Positions 1-9,578 of a DNA stretch of 64,000 nucleotides are shown piece after piece. The position numbers were made by a program, and so were the translations under genes. The stretch's first letter is position 1. Each line of letters begins with the position of its first letter. Under the pieces are notes generated by a model. The model ran no database searches. It was not told the DNA's origin and worked only from the letters and a program-made list of their open reading frames with translations. Location: positions 3,365,626 to 3,429,625 of the forward strand of contig NZ_CP096659.1 of NCBI RefSeq assembly GCF_023238205.1, given 5' to 3'. Source of the DNA: Halorussus limi. GTDB taxonomy: Archaea; Halobacteriota; Halobacteria; Halobacteriales; Haladaptataceae.

Positions 1-62
1 AACGCGCCGCCCGCGAACGCCGCGACCAGCATCTCGACCGCCCAGAGGTCGCCCCAAGCCAT
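1..62 (-). CDS. N-terminus of a membrane protein downstream of glpK (partial)
   Basis: An ATG at 62-60 follows the glpK stop codon with no gap and opens a frame that runs off the window edge. The 20 visible residues start MAWGDLWAVEM and continue with a hydrophobic Ala/Gly/Val stretch, as at the start of a membrane protein. In haloarchaea the gene after glpK often encodes a putative glycerol transporter called GlpX, and abutting translation with glpK suggests a shared transcript. Too little is visible to assign a family; the transporter role is inferred from position only. Confidence 0.55.
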   Translation of the reverse strand, partial: MAWGDLWAVEMLVAAFAGGA

Positions 63-1673
63 TCAGTCGTCACCCCCGTCGCGCGCCCAGTCGGTCGAGC
101 GCTCGACGGCGTCGCCCCACCGGTCGTACATCCGGTCGGCCTCGTCGCGGTCCATCTCCGGGGCGAACTCGCGGTCGACCCGCCAGTTCTGTCGGAGTTC
201 GTCGGGGTCGTCCCAGTAGCCGACCGCGAGACCGGCGGCGTACGCCGACCCGAGCGCGGTCGTCTCGTCCACCTCGGGGCGGGCGATTTCGGTGCCGATG
301 ATGTCGGCCTGCAACTGGCAGAGGAAGTTGTTCTTGACCGCGCCGCCGTCGACCTTCAGACTCTCCATCTCGATGTCGCTGTCGGCGACCATCGCCTCGG
401 CCACGTCGCGGGTCTGGTAGGCGATGGATTCGAGGGTCGCGCGGACGACGTGTTCCCGGCGCGTGCCGCGGGTCATCCCGACGATGGTCCCCCGGGCGCG
501 CTGGTCCCAGTGGGGCGCTCCGAGACCGGTGAACGCCGGGACGACGTAGACGCCGTCGGTCGAATCGACGCTCCGCGCGAGGGCTTCGGTCTCGGCGGCG
601 TCCTCGATGAGCGTCATGTCTTCGAGCCACTCGATGGCCGCGCCGGTGACGAAGATGGAGCCTTCGAGGGCGTACTGGACGGGTTCGCCCGAGCGCTGGA
701 ACCCGACCGTCGTGAGCAGGCCGTGGTCGCTGTCGACCGCTTCGTTACCCGTGTTCATCAGGAAGAAGCTCCCGGTGCCGTAGGTGTTCTTGGCGTCGCC
801 GGCGTCGAAGCAGGTCTGGCCGAACAGCGCGGCCTGCTGGTCGCCGAGCGCGCCCGCGACCGGAATCTCGGCACCGAGGAAGCCGTCGGGGTCGGTCGTG
901 CCGTAGTAGTCCTCGTCGCTGGAGGGTCGGACCTCCGGCAGCGACTCCCTCGGTACGTCGAACTCCCGGAGCAGGTCGTCGTCCCACTCCATCTCGTGGA
1001 TGTCGAACAGCATCGTCCGGGAGGCGTTGGTCACGTCGGTGATGTGGTTCCCGGTCAGGTTGTATATCAGCCACGAGTCGATGGTTCCGAACAGGATTTC
1101 GCCCTCGGCGGCCCGCTCTTTCATGTCGGCCGGGCGAGCGCGCTGTGTCTTGATGGGGTCGGCGTTGTCGAGCAGCCACTCGGCCTTGGTCGCCGAGAAG
1201 TAGGCGTCGGCTTCGAGACCGGTCTTGGCTCGTATCTCCTCGACCTTGCCCTCGGATTCGAGTTGTTCGACTCGGTCGGTGGTCCGCCGGTCCTGCCAGA
1301 CGATGGCGTTGTGGACCGGCTTGCCGGTGTCGCGGTCCCAGAGCAGCGTCGTCTCGCGCTGGTTGGTGACGCCGATGGCGGCGAGTTGGTCGGCCGAGAG
1401 GCCCGCGTCGTCGAGCGCCGCCCTCACGACCGACTTGGTGTTCTCCCAGATTTCGAGCGGGTCGTGTTCGACCCATCCGGGTTCCGGGTAAATCTGTTCG
1501 TGCGTTTCGTAGGCGTCCGTTACGACCGTTCCGTCGTGGTCGAAGACCATGAACCGGGTACCTGTCGTCCCCTGGTCGATTGCTCCGACGTACGTTTCCG
1601 TTGTCGTGAGTGAGTCACCGATGGTAATCGCCAGCCGTATCTGGGTTCGCGACACCGCGCGTAGTTTACTCAC
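63..1673 (-). CDS. glpK: Glycerol kinase
   Basis: Phosphorylates glycerol to sn-glycerol-3-phosphate with ATP in the cytoplasm, the first step of glycerol use in halophiles. It is an FGGY-family kinase: the N-terminal phosphate loop GAIDQGTTGT is at residues 30-39, followed by VWQDRRT, GTIDSWLIYNLTG, the C-terminal GLGAPHWD segment and the KVDGGAVKNN adenosine motif. The frame opens with GTG at 1673, giving 536 aa, about 25 residues more than usual; a second GTG is at codon 7, and no ATG lies closer to the conserved N-terminus, so the true start is uncertain. It is transcribed divergently from glpABC, which acts on its product. The downstream membrane protein starts directly at its stop codon. 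Confidence 0.97.
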   Translation of the reverse strand: MSKLRAVSRTQIRLAITIGDSLTTTETYVGAIDQGTTGTRFMVFDHDGTVVTDAYETHEQIYPEPGWVEHDPLEIWENTKSVVRAALDDAGLSADQLAAIGVTNQRETTLLWDRDTGKPVHNAIVWQDRRTTDRVEQLESEGKVEEIRAKTGLEADAYFSATKAEWLLDNADPIKTQRARPADMKERAAEGEILFGTIDSWLIYNLTGNHITDVTNASRTMLFDIHEMEWDDDLLREFDVPRESLPEVRPSSDEDYYGTTDPDGFLGAEIPVAGALGDQQAALFGQTCFDAGDAKNTYGTGSFFLMNTGNEAVDSDHGLLTTVGFQRSGEPVQYALEGSIFVTGAAIEWLEDMTLIEDAAETEALARSVDSTDGVYVVPAFTGLGAPHWDQRARGTIVGMTRGTRREHVVRATLESIAYQTRDVAEAMVADSDIEMESLKVDGGAVKNNFLCQLQADIIGTEIARPEVDETTALGSAYAAGLAVGYWDDPDELRQNWRVDREFAPEMDRDEADRMYDRWGDAVERSTDWARDGGDD

Positions 1674-1851
1674 GATGTCGCTCTACTGGTAAACAATATT
1701 GACTTTCATTATAAAACTTTCGTCGAGTCGTTCCATATACGGATATTTTCCGCCCGTCAGAAGGTCTTCGGCCGCCTCTCGAATGTATTTACTCCGTAGA
1801 TGGCAGTGGCGGTAAAGTAAAGTATCGCGGGTCCCACTTCTGAGAAAACGG
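1674..1851. promoter_or_regulatory. Divergent glpK / glpABC promoter region
   Basis: This 178-bp, visibly AT-rich gap separates the two divergent glycerol units. On the minus strand TTTATAAT (complement of 1708-1715) lies 35-42 bp before the glpK GTG. On the plus strand TGTATTTAC (1784-1792) and TAAAGTAAAG (1813-1822) are TATA candidates for glpA; the second would give a nearly leaderless mRNA. Co-regulation by glycerol is expected from the pathway, but I see no clear operator. Confidence 0.6.
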
Positions 1852-3531
1852 ATGACAGCTACTACGGACGTTCTCGTCGTCGGCGGGGGTTCTACCGGCA
1901 CCGGCATCGCCAGGGACTTGGCGATGCGGGGGGTCGACGTCACCCTCGTCGAGAAAGGGAACCTGACCCACGGGACGACCGGGCGGATGCACGGCCTGCT
2001 CCACAGCGGCGGGCGCTACGCCGTCTCCGACCAGGCGAGCGCGGAGGAGTGCATCGAGGAGAACCGCGTCCTCCGGGACATCGCGGGCCACTGCGTCGAG
2101 GAGACCGGCGGCCAGTTCGTCCAGTTGGAGGGCGACCCCGACGAGTACTTCGAGGAGAAGTTGGAGGGCTGTCGGGAGTGCGGCATCCCCGCGGAGGTCC
2201 TCAGCGCCGAGGAGGCCCGCGAGGAGGAACCCTACCTCACGAAGGACGTGAAGCGCGCGATTCGGGTTCCCGACGGGGCCGTCGACCCGTTTCGGCTCTG
2301 CGTGGCCAACGCGGTCAGCGCCGAGAACCACGGCGCGCGCGTCGAGACCCACGCCGAGGTAATCGACCTGTTGGGCGACGACGAGCGCATCACCGGCGCG
2401 GAGATTCGCCACGAGACCGGTCCCGGAAAGCGCTCGCACGGGAAGTCCGGCGAGACCGAGGAGATTCGCGCGGAGTACGTGGTCAACGCGACCGGCGCGT
2501 GGGCCGGCCGAATCGGCGAGATGGCGGGCGTCGACATCGAGGTCCGGCCCTCGAAGGGCGTGATGGTCGTCATGAACTGCCGGCAGGTGGACACCGTCAT
2601 CAATCGGTGCCGACCGAAGGGCGACGCCGACATCGTCGTGCCCCACGAGACGACGGCCATCCTCGGCACGACCGACGAGGAGGTCGAAGACCCCGAGGAC
2701 TACCCCGAGGAGCGGTGGGAGGTCGACCTGATGATAGACGAGTTGAAGCGACTCGTCCCCATCCTCGGGGAGGCCCGGACGGTCCGGTCGTTCTGGGGCG
2801 TCCGCCCGCTGTACGAACCGCCGGAGGTCGGGAGTTCGGACCCGACAGACATCACCCGCGACTACTTCCTGCTCGACCACGAGGAGCGCGACGACCTTCA
2901 CGGACTCACCTCCATCGTCGGCGGGAAGTTCACCACCTACCGCATGATGGCCGAGGAGATTTCCGACCACGTCTGCGACCAGTTGGGCGTCAGCGCGACG
3001 TGCCGGACTGCCGAGGTCCCGCTTCCGGGCAGCGAGGACGAGTCCGTCCTCGACGCCGGGATGGACCGATTCGGCCTGCGCTCGCCGGTCGCGCGCCGGA
3101 GCACCCAGCGCCTCGGCAGTCGCGCGGACGAGGTACTCTCGTCGGTGGAACCGAATCCGGTCCTCTGCGACTGCGAGGCGGTCACTCGCGCGGAGGTGCG
3201 CGACGCCATCGACCAGTCGGGCACCGACCTCAACGCGGTCCGCATCCGGACCCGCGCGTCGATGGGCAACTGTCAGGGCGGGTTCTGCTGTCACCGGATG
3301 GCGAGCGAACTCCACCCGGAGTTCGACGAACCGCAGGCCTACGCCGCGCTCGACGACCTGTTCGAGGAGCGCTGGAAGGGCGAGCGCCACGCCCTCTGGG
3401 GCGAACAGCTATCGCAGGCCGGCCTGAACTACGCGCTCCACTCCGCGACGATGAACCGGGACCGCGACCCGGCCGACCGCGAGGAAGCGATTGCGTTCGG
3501 CGAGTTCGACGGAGGCCAGCGTGGCGATTGA
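1852..3531 (+). CDS. glpA: Anaerobic-type glycerol-3-phosphate dehydrogenase subunit A
   Basis: Catalytic FAD subunit that oxidises glycerol-3-phosphate to dihydroxyacetone phosphate and passes electrons through GlpB/GlpC towards the membrane quinone pool. The N-terminus has the Rossmann FAD motif [10 protein letters not shown] (residues ~8-17) and the DAO fold follows. The C-terminus carries a BFD-like [2Fe-2S] segment with cysteines in LCDCEAV (~437-443) and GNCQGGFCC (~470-478). Its length (559 aa) is normal for the family. It is the first gene of glpABC and overlaps glpB by 11 nt, so translation is probably coupled. All key motifs look intact. Confidence 0.97.
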   Translation: MTATTDVLVVGGGSTGTGIARDLAMRGVDVTLVEKGNLTHGTTGRMHGLLHSGGRYAVSDQASAEECIEENRVLRDIAGHCVEETGGQFVQLEGDPDEYFEEKLEGCRECGIPAEVLSAEEAREEEPYLTKDVKRAIRVPDGAVDPFRLCVANAVSAENHGARVETHAEVIDLLGDDERITGAEIRHETGPGKRSHGKSGETEEIRAEYVVNATGAWAGRIGEMAGVDIEVRPSKGVMVVMNCRQVDTVINRCRPKGDADIVVPHETTAILGTTDEEVEDPEDYPEERWEVDLMIDELKRLVPILGEARTVRSFWGVRPLYEPPEVGSSDPTDITRDYFLLDHEERDDLHGLTSIVGGKFTTYRMMAEEISDHVCDQLGVSATCRTAEVPLPGSEDESVLDAGMDRFGLRSPVARRSTQRLGSRADEVLSSVEPNPVLCDCEAVTRAEVRDAIDQSGTDLNAVRIRTRASMGNCQGGFCCHRMASELHPEFDEPQAYAALDDLFEERWKGERHALWGEQLSQAGLNYALHSATMNRDRDPADREEAIAFGEFDGGQRGD

Positions 3532-4837
3532 AGACGACGTGACCGTCGTCGGGGGCGGCATCGCCGGGATGACCGCCGCGCTCGCCGCCGCCCGCGAGGG
3601 CGTGGACGTCCGCCTGCTCTCGCACAAGGACTCGACCCTCAAGAGCGCGAGCGGACTGGTGGACGTGTTGGGGTATCTCCCCGAATCGGACGGAGAAGGA
3701 CCGCTCTCCGACCCCTTCGAGGCCATCCCGCAACTCCCCGACGCCCACCCGTACCGGACCGTGGGCGTCGAGGGCGTCCGCGAGGCGCTGGCGGTCTTCG
3801 ACGGGGTCGTCGGCGACCGCTACCGCGGCGACCACACCGACCGAAACGCGCTCGTGCCCACTCACGGCGGGGCGGTGAAACCGACAGCGCGCTACCCCGC
3901 GAGCGCGGCGGCCGGACTGGCGAGCGACGACCGGAGCGCCCTCCTCGTGGGGTTCGAGACCGTCACCGACTTCGACGCGCCATTGGCGGCCGACCACCTC
4001 GAATCCGCGGGCGTCCCGTTCGCCGCGCGGGGCGCGACGATTTCGTTCCCCGGCGACTTCCGGGTGGACGCCAAGATTACTCGGTTCGCCGACGCGCTCG
4101 ACGCCGACGAGCGCGTGGCAGTCCAGGGTGACGGCTACACGACGGAACTCCCGGTCCGGGAGGCGCTCGCGGAGGCGGTGAAACCCCATCTCCGCGGCGC
4201 GGAGCGCGTGGGCTTTCCGGCGCTCCTCGGCCAGCACCGGCCAGACGAGGTGCGCGAGAGCCTCGAAGCAGAACTCGGCGCGGCGGTGTTCGAGGTGCCG
4301 ATGGGACCGCCGAGCATCCCGGGGATGCGCCTCGAAGGCGCGCTTACCGGGGCGTGCCGGGAGGCGGGCGTGCGCTTCACGACCGGCAACCCCGTCGTGG
4401 ACTACGAGGAAGGCGGCAGGGCGGGCAGCGAAGACATCGCCGCCGTCCGCGTCGAGCGCAACGGCGCGGCGATTCCGTTCCACGCCGACCAGTTCGTGCT
4501 GGCGACCGGCGGCCTCGTGGGCAAGGGGATCGACTCGGACCGCGAGGGCGTCGCCGAACCGATTTTCGACTGCCACGTGCCCCACTCGGGCGACCGGTAC
4601 GACTGGTTCGCCGACGCGGCGTTCGGCGACCACCCGTTCGCTCGGTTCGGGGTGGAGACCGACGACGACCTGCGACCCCTCGACCGGAGGGGTGACGTGG
4701 AGTTTCCGAACCTCCGGGCCGCCGGGGCGGTGCTGGGCGGCCACGACTTCGCGGCCGAGAAGTCCGGTGCGGGCGTCTCGCTCGCCACCGGCGTCGCGGC
4801 CGGACGCAGCGCGGCCAAAGAGGTGTCTGATTCATGA
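3521..4837 (+). CDS. glpB: Anaerobic glycerol-3-phosphate dehydrogenase subunit B
   Basis: FAD/NAD-fold subunit linking the GlpA catalytic centre to the Fe-S subunit GlpC. I chose the GTG at 3521, giving a protein that starts [13 protein letters not shown], because GlpB proteins begin just before this dinucleotide-binding motif; the frame is open to a TTG at 3491, but that would add ten unlikely residues. The protein is 438 aa. It overlaps glpA by 11 nt and glpC by 4 nt (ATGA), a tight operon. A late [10 protein letters not shown] segment is typical of flavoprotein dehydrogenases and succinate-dehydrogenase-like folds. Confidence 0.94.
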   Translation: MAIEDDVTVVGGGIAGMTAALAAAREGVDVRLLSHKDSTLKSASGLVDVLGYLPESDGEGPLSDPFEAIPQLPDAHPYRTVGVEGVREALAVFDGVVGDRYRGDHTDRNALVPTHGGAVKPTARYPASAAAGLASDDRSALLVGFETVTDFDAPLAADHLESAGVPFAARGATISFPGDFRVDAKITRFADALDADERVAVQGDGYTTELPVREALAEAVKPHLRGAERVGFPALLGQHRPDEVRESLEAELGAAVFEVPMGPPSIPGMRLEGALTGACREAGVRFTTGNPVVDYEEGGRAGSEDIAAVRVERNGAAIPFHADQFVLATGGLVGKGIDSDREGVAEPIFDCHVPHSGDRYDWFADAAFGDHPFARFGVETDDDLRPLDRRGDVEFPNLRAAGAVLGGHDFAAEKSGAGVSLATGVAAGRSAAKEVSDS

Positions 4838-6183
4838 GCGACGCAGAACAGCCAACTAACCCGAACGACTCGAACGACGTGAACGAAGTGCGCCACGAGG
4901 AAACGGTCTCGGACGACGAGTTCGAACCGGTGCAGGTGTTCCCCGAGAGCGAAGACATGGACCTCCGACCGGGGAGCGACGACTGTTACAAGTGTTCGAC
5001 CTGCGACACCAACTGCCCCGTCGCGGAGGTGGACGACGACTTCCCCGGGCCGAAGTTCCAGGGGCCCGAGCAGTGGCGACTCAAGCGCAAGGAGGACACC
5101 GACATCGACGACTCGGTGATGTCCTGCTCGAACTGCATGCGGTGTGACTCGTCGTGTCCCTCCGACGTGCCCCTCAGCCAGATGCACAACACGGCCCGCG
5201 GGGAGTACGTCGAGAACCAGATGGACAAGCTATCCCGGGAGTACGTCCGCAACCGGATTCTGGCGAACTACCGGACGATGGCGGAACTCGGGAGCAAGGT
5301 CCCGCGACTCACCAACTTCCTGATGGGCAACTCGCTCGTGCAGGCGGTCAACGAGAAGGTGCTGGGCATCACGAGCGAGCGTGAGTTCCCCGAGTTCGCC
5401 GAGGAGACGTTCCGCGAGTGGTGGGAGAAGCGAGGTGGCCCGCAGGTCCGCTCCGAGGACAAGCGCGTCGCGTACTTCCACGGCTGTTACTCGAACTACA
5501 ACACCCCGGCGGTCGGCAAGGCGATGGTCCGACTGTTCGAGTCGTTCGGCTACGAGGTGGTCGTCCCCAAGCAGCGGTGTTCGGGGACGCCCATGTTCGC
5601 CAACGGGATGCTGGACGACGCCAAGCGCGCGGCCGGAATCAACGTCGAGAACTTCTCGGGCCTCGTCGAGGAGGGCTACGACATCATCGCCTCCTGTACC
5701 TCCTGTTCGATGTCACTCCGCCAGGAGTACCCGGAACTGTTCAGTTACGACGGGACCGCCAGCGTCGCGGCCCACACCTACGAGGCGCTCGAATACCTCC
5801 GACTCCACGAGGACCTCGAAGCCGAGTTGGCGGACGCGGAAGTCGACGCGGGCGAGTTCGCCTACCACGCGCCCTGCCACGCCCGGAATCAGGGTCTGGC
5901 CGGACAGGCGGTCGAACTCATCGACGGTCTTGACGGCGCGAACGCCGAGGACGTGGGCGACTCGTGTTCCGGCATCTCGGGCACCTACGGTTGGAAGGAC
6001 GAGAAATACGAAACGTCCATGAAAATCGGCGCTGAGATGTTCGAACACATGGAGGAGACCGACGCCGAGGCGGGCATGACCGAGTGTCCGACCTGCGCGA
6101 TGCAGATGGAACACGGGACCGGCTACGAGATTCGCCATCCGCTCGAAGTGCTGGAGGAGGCCCTCGTCGAGGGGAGCCACTGA
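4834..6183 (+). CDS. glpC: Anaerobic glycerol-3-phosphate dehydrogenase Fe-S subunit C
   Basis: Electron-transfer and membrane-anchoring subunit of the GlpABC complex. Two 4Fe-4S ferredoxin motifs are visible: C51-x2-C54-x2-C57-x3-C61 and C98-x2-C101-x2-C104-x3-C108. Two CCG-type cysteine-rich domains follow (around HGCYSNYNTP / RCSGTPM and HAPCHARNQG / CSGISGTYG), the usual heterodisulfide-reductase-like architecture. Length 449 aa. The N-terminal ~45 residues are an acidic haloarchaeal extension. It overlaps glpB by 4 nt and is followed after 6 nt by a Cdc6-like ATPase gene. Confidence 0.96.
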   Translation: MSDAEQPTNPNDSNDVNEVRHEETVSDDEFEPVQVFPESEDMDLRPGSDDCYKCSTCDTNCPVAEVDDDFPGPKFQGPEQWRLKRKEDTDIDDSVMSCSNCMRCDSSCPSDVPLSQMHNTARGEYVENQMDKLSREYVRNRILANYRTMAELGSKVPRLTNFLMGNSLVQAVNEKVLGITSEREFPEFAEETFREWWEKRGGPQVRSEDKRVAYFHGCYSNYNTPAVGKAMVRLFESFGYEVVVPKQRCSGTPMFANGMLDDAKRAAGINVENFSGLVEEGYDIIASCTSCSMSLRQEYPELFSYDGTASVAAHTYEALEYLRLHEDLEAELADAEVDAGEFAYHAPCHARNQGLAGQAVELIDGLDGANAEDVGDSCSGISGTYGWKDEKYETSMKIGAEMFEHMEETDAEAGMTECPTCAMQMEHGTGYEIRHPLEVLEEALVEGSH

Positions 6184-6189
6184 GCGCCG

Positions 6190-7341
6190 ATGGACCTCGA
6201 AGAACGAATCGCTCGGCGACAGGCCACGCGGGGCGACGACCTGTTCGTGGACCGAAGCCCGCTCAACCCCGCGGTTCACCTGCCCGACCCGGTCGGTCGG
6301 GGTCCAGTCCTCGAACGCCTCCTCGACGTTCTCGACCCCGTGTTCGACCGGCGACTCCCGCCGGACGCCGCGGTGTACGGGCCGAAGGGGTCGGGGAAGT
6401 CGGCGCTCGTGAGTGCGCTATTCGCTCACCTCAGCGACCAGTTCGGGCGACGGCACCGCCGAATCGGTACGACGACCCGCGCCGGGACCGCCGCCGACGC
6501 CGTCGAGTTCGTCCACGTCGACGGCTACCGGACGACCAGCGAGTTCCAGTTCTACCACACGCTGCTCGACGCCGTGGTCGAGGAGTCGGTCCCCCGACGC
6601 GGCGTCGGGACCGACCGACTCCGCGAGCGGTTGGTCGAGCAGTTCTCGTCGTCCGCCCGGAGGGCCGTCGTCGCCGTCGACCACGTCGGGAGTCCGAGTT
6701 CGCCCGACGGCGGAAAACTCCGCGAGTGGTTCGACCCCGTCGCCGACGACGCGGCGCTCGTGGTCGTCGGCCGAGCGGTCCCCGACGACTGGAGCGCGAA
6801 GACCGTCCACGTGCCGGAGTACCGCCAGCACGCGCTGGTCGACATTTTGACCGAGCGGGCCTCGCGAGCGCTGACGAGCGGTGCCCTCAGGCACGGGCAG
6901 GCCCGCCATCTCGCGGAGTGGGCCAGCGGCGACGCCCACGACGCCCTCGCGGCCGCGTTCGGCGCGGCCGACATCGCGGACGCCGACGGTGCCGACCGAA
7001 TCCGGGCGAGCGACGTGGACGCCGGCATCGAGGACGTGCCCGACGACGGGATTCACGTCGGGCGGGTCTTCGCCCTGCCGGAGAACCGGCGCGAGGTCCT
7101 CCTGAAACTCATCTCGCTCGACGCGACGCTTCCGATAGACGACGCGGCCAGCGCCATCGCGGAGCGCTCGGACCTGACCGCGGCGACGGTCAAGCGGTTC
7201 CTCTACGAACTCGCGGAGCGGGGCGTCCTCGAACGGATTCAGACCGACTCGACCGACGGGAGCGGGCGTCGCCCTAGCCGCGCAGTTCCGCGGTTCCCGA
7301 CCCTCCCGTTCCGACGCCTCGACGGCAGACGGTCAGCGTAG
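6190..7341 (+). CDS. Orc1/Cdc6-like AAA ATPase with winged-helix domain
   Basis: The protein (383 aa) has an Orc1/Cdc6-like layout: an N-terminal lead, a Walker A loop GPKGSGKS at residues 64-71, an AAA lid-like middle, and a C-terminal winged helix around residues 285-350 (LPENRREVLLKLI ... VKRFLYELAERGVLERI). The Walker B-like strand reads VVAVDH (160-165), with His where replication initiators usually have Glu, so ATP hydrolysis may be weak or absent. It lies 6 nt after glpC, so it is probably co-transcribed with the glycerol genes rather than sitting at an origin. I infer a divergent regulatory or accessory paralog, not a main initiator. No repeated origin boxes were seen nearby. It overlaps the convergent next gene by 9 bp. 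Confidence 0.8.
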   Translation: MDLEERIARRQATRGDDLFVDRSPLNPAVHLPDPVGRGPVLERLLDVLDPVFDRRLPPDAAVYGPKGSGKSALVSALFAHLSDQFGRRHRRIGTTTRAGTAADAVEFVHVDGYRTTSEFQFYHTLLDAVVEESVPRRGVGTDRLRERLVEQFSSSARRAVVAVDHVGSPSSPDGGKLREWFDPVADDAALVVVGRAVPDDWSAKTVHVPEYRQHALVDILTERASRALTSGALRHGQARHLAEWASGDAHDALAAAFGAADIADADGADRIRASDVDAGIEDVPDDGIHVGRVFALPENRREVLLKLISLDATLPIDDAASAIAERSDLTAATVKRFLYELAERGVLERIQTDSTDGSGRRPSRAVPRFPTLPFRRLDGRRSA

Positions 7342-7785
7342 CGGGAGCCTCGGGAGCGGTCCAATCCTCGGCGGTCGGTCACCGACCGACGAGTCCGGAG
7401 CCTCGTACGCTAACCAGAGGCCGACGAGAGCGCCGACGGCGTCGATAGCTGCGACCAGTACTGCGGTCGTCCGGAAGGGGCTTCGCCACGGGCCCGCGCG
7501 AACCGCGTCCACGTGGTCGGGGTTCGGCGCGCCGAAATGGAAGTAGAGGCCGAACGCCAGCGACGCCGCCATCGAGACCGCGAGCAGGCCCGCGCCAGCC
7601 CTCGATTGCCCGCGCCACAGGAACCCGAGCGCGACCAGCGGTGCCAGCGCGACGACTCCGAAGACGAACGCCCGCTGCCACGCCGCGAGCGGAACCGGAA
7701 TCGCGGCGTGCGGGACGCCGTGAGCCGCGTTCGCCGCGAGATGCAGAACGACTGTGAGCGTCGCGACCGCCAGTTTGCGGACCAT
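7333..7785 (-). CDS. Four-helix membrane protein, function unknown
   Basis: A 150-aa hydrophobic protein with about four transmembrane segments (residues ~5-25, 38-60, 66-88, 108-128) and a short polar C-terminal tail rich in Pro/Arg. No catalytic motif is evident. Its ATG immediately follows the stop of the upstream epimerase-like gene, so the two are probably co-translated. The 3' end overlaps the convergent Cdc6-like gene by 9 bp. I do not recognise a characterised family. Confidence 0.75.
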   Translation of the reverse strand: MVRKLAVATLTVVLHLAANAAHGVPHAAIPVPLAAWQRAFVFGVVALAPLVALGFLWRGQSRAGAGLLAVSMAASLAFGLYFHFGAPNPDHVDAVRAGPWRSPFRTTAVLVAAIDAVGALVGLWLAYEAPDSSVGDRPPRIGPLPRLPLR

Positions 7786-8820
7786 CTACGTCTCCGCCGC
7801 CTCCGCTACGTCCGCCGTCTCGGCCGACTCGACCGCCTCCGCGCGCCACTCGTAGCCGTCTCCGGTTTCTCGGAGCACCCCCTCCTCGCGCCACCGCTCG
7901 ACCACCGCGTCGAGGCCCTCGCGGTAGGACGGATACCGGGGCCTCCAGTCGAAGTCGCGCCGGAACCGCTCGGCGTCGGTCGGCATCGGAGACGTCAGCA
8001 GGTCCACCGTCGCCTCGCCCGCGAGGCGTTTCGCCAGCCACCCCGGCATCCTTCGGGGGTCCGGTGCGCCGAGGCGGTCGGCCAAGGCCCGCAGGAAGTC
8101 GGCGGTCGTGACGGGGGTCCCGTCCGCGACGTGGTAGAGACCGCTTTCCGCCCCGACGGTCGCCTCGGCGAACGCCCGCGCGGCGTCGTCGGCGTGGAGG
8201 AAGGAGAGTTCGGCGTCGCCCCGGCCCAGAAGTCCGCGGCCGACTATCGGCATCCGCCCGGCGAGCAGTCGCTCGCCGAACGACCGGACGTGCGCCGAGT
8301 CGTGGGCGTAGAAGAAGCCACACCGGAGGACCGCGGTCTCGAATTCGGCGTCGTCGGCCGCCTCGCGGGCGATTCGCTCGGCGTCGAGCGCCGACCGAGT
8401 GGTCCGGTCCGGGTTCGGGTCTGCGGTCTCGTCGAACGCGGAACCGTCGGGTCGGCGTACGACCCAGACGACGCTCTGCTGGACGAAGCGGTCCGCGCCC
8501 GCCTCGCTCGCGACCGCGGTCAGGTTCCGCGCGCCCTCCCGGCGGACCCGGTCGTTCCGCTCCCAGTCGTCGTCGGTCGGCTTCCCCGCGGTGGGGATGG
8601 CAGTCGCGGCGTGGACCACGGTGTCGGCCCCCTCGGCCGCGCTCCGGAGCGATTCGCGGTCGAGTACGTCGCCGCGCCGCGGGACGCCGCCCGCGGCCCG
8701 GACCCGTCGGTCGCCCGATTCGTCTCGCGTCAGGCCGACGACGTCGTGGCCGCGGTCGGCGAGTTCCGCCACCAGTCGTCGTCCGAGGACGCCGGTCGCG
8801 CCGGCGACGAAGACGTTCAT
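7786..8820 (-). CDS. NAD(P)-dependent SDR, nucleotide-sugar epimerase/dehydratase type
   Basis: An extended short-chain dehydrogenase/reductase of 344 aa. MNVFVAGATGVLGRRL at the N-terminus is the GxxGxxG NAD(P) loop. The family acts on sugar nucleotides or related polyols; the exact substrate is not readable. I chose the ATG at 8820 rather than the GTG at 8832 because it places the Rossmann strand at the N-terminus. The usual catalytic Tyr-x3-Lys is not obvious (the region reads FFYAHDSAHVR), so it may be an atypical SDR. It shares a 3' junction with the following membrane protein gene and is divergent from the Bat-type regulator at 8906. Confidence 0.85.
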   Translation of the reverse strand: MNVFVAGATGVLGRRLVAELADRGHDVVGLTRDESGDRRVRAAGGVPRRGDVLDRESLRSAAEGADTVVHAATAIPTAGKPTDDDWERNDRVRREGARNLTAVASEAGADRFVQQSVVWVVRRPDGSAFDETADPNPDRTTRSALDAERIAREAADDAEFETAVLRCGFFYAHDSAHVRSFGERLLAGRMPIVGRGLLGRGDAELSFLHADDAARAFAEATVGAESGLYHVADGTPVTTADFLRALADRLGAPDPRRMPGWLAKRLAGEATVDLLTSPMPTDAERFRRDFDWRPRYPSYREGLDAVVERWREEGVLRETGDGYEWRAEAVESAETADVAEAAET

Positions 8821-8875
8821 GTGCGGACCCACGACCGCGGAGGAGGTAGCGGTTCTGCCGGACCTGCGCGGTGGA

Positions 8876-8882
8876 TTTATAG
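8876..8882 (+). promoter_or_regulatory. TATA box for the HTH_10 regulator
   Basis: TTTATAG lies 24-30 bp before the ATG at 8906, the right spacing for leaderless transcription. It also supports the choice of 8906 as start over the longer open frame. Confidence 0.7.
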
Positions 8883-8905
8883 GCGCGGCGGGCGCCCACC
8901 GGCGT

Positions 8906-9550
8906 ATGCGTCGCCTCCAGTTGACGTTCTACGCGCCCGACACCGAGGTTCATCCGCTCCACACGCTGATGGCCGAGCGCGACTTCGTGAGCGCCGCCGA
9001 GATGGTTCACTGGAACGACGCGGGCGAGACCATGACCCACGCGTTCTACGTCGAGGCCGACCGCGAGGCCTTCGCCGCGGCGCTCGACGAGACGCCCGAG
9101 GTCCGGGCCTACGACCTGACAACGGTGGCCGAGGACCGCTTCTACCTCCACGTCCGGGCCGGGACGACGCCGGTCCAGCGGGCGATGTTCGACGCCTACA
9201 ATCGGGGCGGCGTCGTGGTCACGTCGTCGCTCGAACACACCGAAGACGGCGGAGTCACCTTCGAGGTGGTCGGCACCGCCGAGGCGTTACAGGACCTCCA
9301 CGGTGGCGCTCCAGACGGCATCGAGGTGGAAGTCGAGCGCGTCGGCGGGCCGTCCGGGGATTACGAGACGCTCCTCTCGGAGCGCCAGCGCGAGGCCGTC
9401 GAGGCGGCGGTCGCGGCGGGGTACTACGACGTGCCGCGGGCCGCGTCCCACGAAGCGGTCGCCGAGGCGCTGGACTGCTCGCCGAGCACGGCGTCCGAAC
9501 ACCTCCGGAAGGCCGAGTCGACGGTGCTCCACGCGCTGTTCGGGGAGTGA
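8906..9550 (+). CDS. Bat-type HTH_10 transcriptional regulator
   Basis: A 214-aa protein starting MRRLQLTFYAP. The first ~150 residues resemble the bacterioopsin-activator-like sensory region found in many haloarchaeal regulators. The C-terminus (about 155-212) is the HTH_10 domain, recognisable by LSERQREAVEAAVAAGYYDVPR and LDCSPSTASEHLRKAE. The frame is open for 500 bp upstream, but the TATA box at 8876 and the family N-terminus fix the start at 8906. It is divergent from the epimerase-like gene and may control it; the target is inferred only from position. Confidence 0.9.
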   Translation: MRRLQLTFYAPDTEVHPLHTLMAERDFVSAAEMVHWNDAGETMTHAFYVEADREAFAAALDETPEVRAYDLTTVAEDRFYLHVRAGTTPVQRAMFDAYNRGGVVVTSSLEHTEDGGVTFEVVGTAEALQDLHGGAPDGIEVEVERVGGPSGDYETLLSERQREAVEAAVAAGYYDVPRAASHEAVAEALDCSPSTASEHLRKAESTVLHALFGE

Positions 9551-9578
9551 AGTCGGTCGAAGCGACGCCGGGACGGAA

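Noticed and set aside
1789-3390. 533-aa minus-strand open frame opposite glpA
   Set aside because: Lies wholly on the complement of glpA, is rich in Arg/Val/Asp shadows and has no promoter; a typical mirror frame of GC-rich coding DNA.
6190-7341. Replication origin at the Cdc6-like gene
   Set aside because: No repeated origin-recognition boxes or AT-rich unwinding region are visible beside it.
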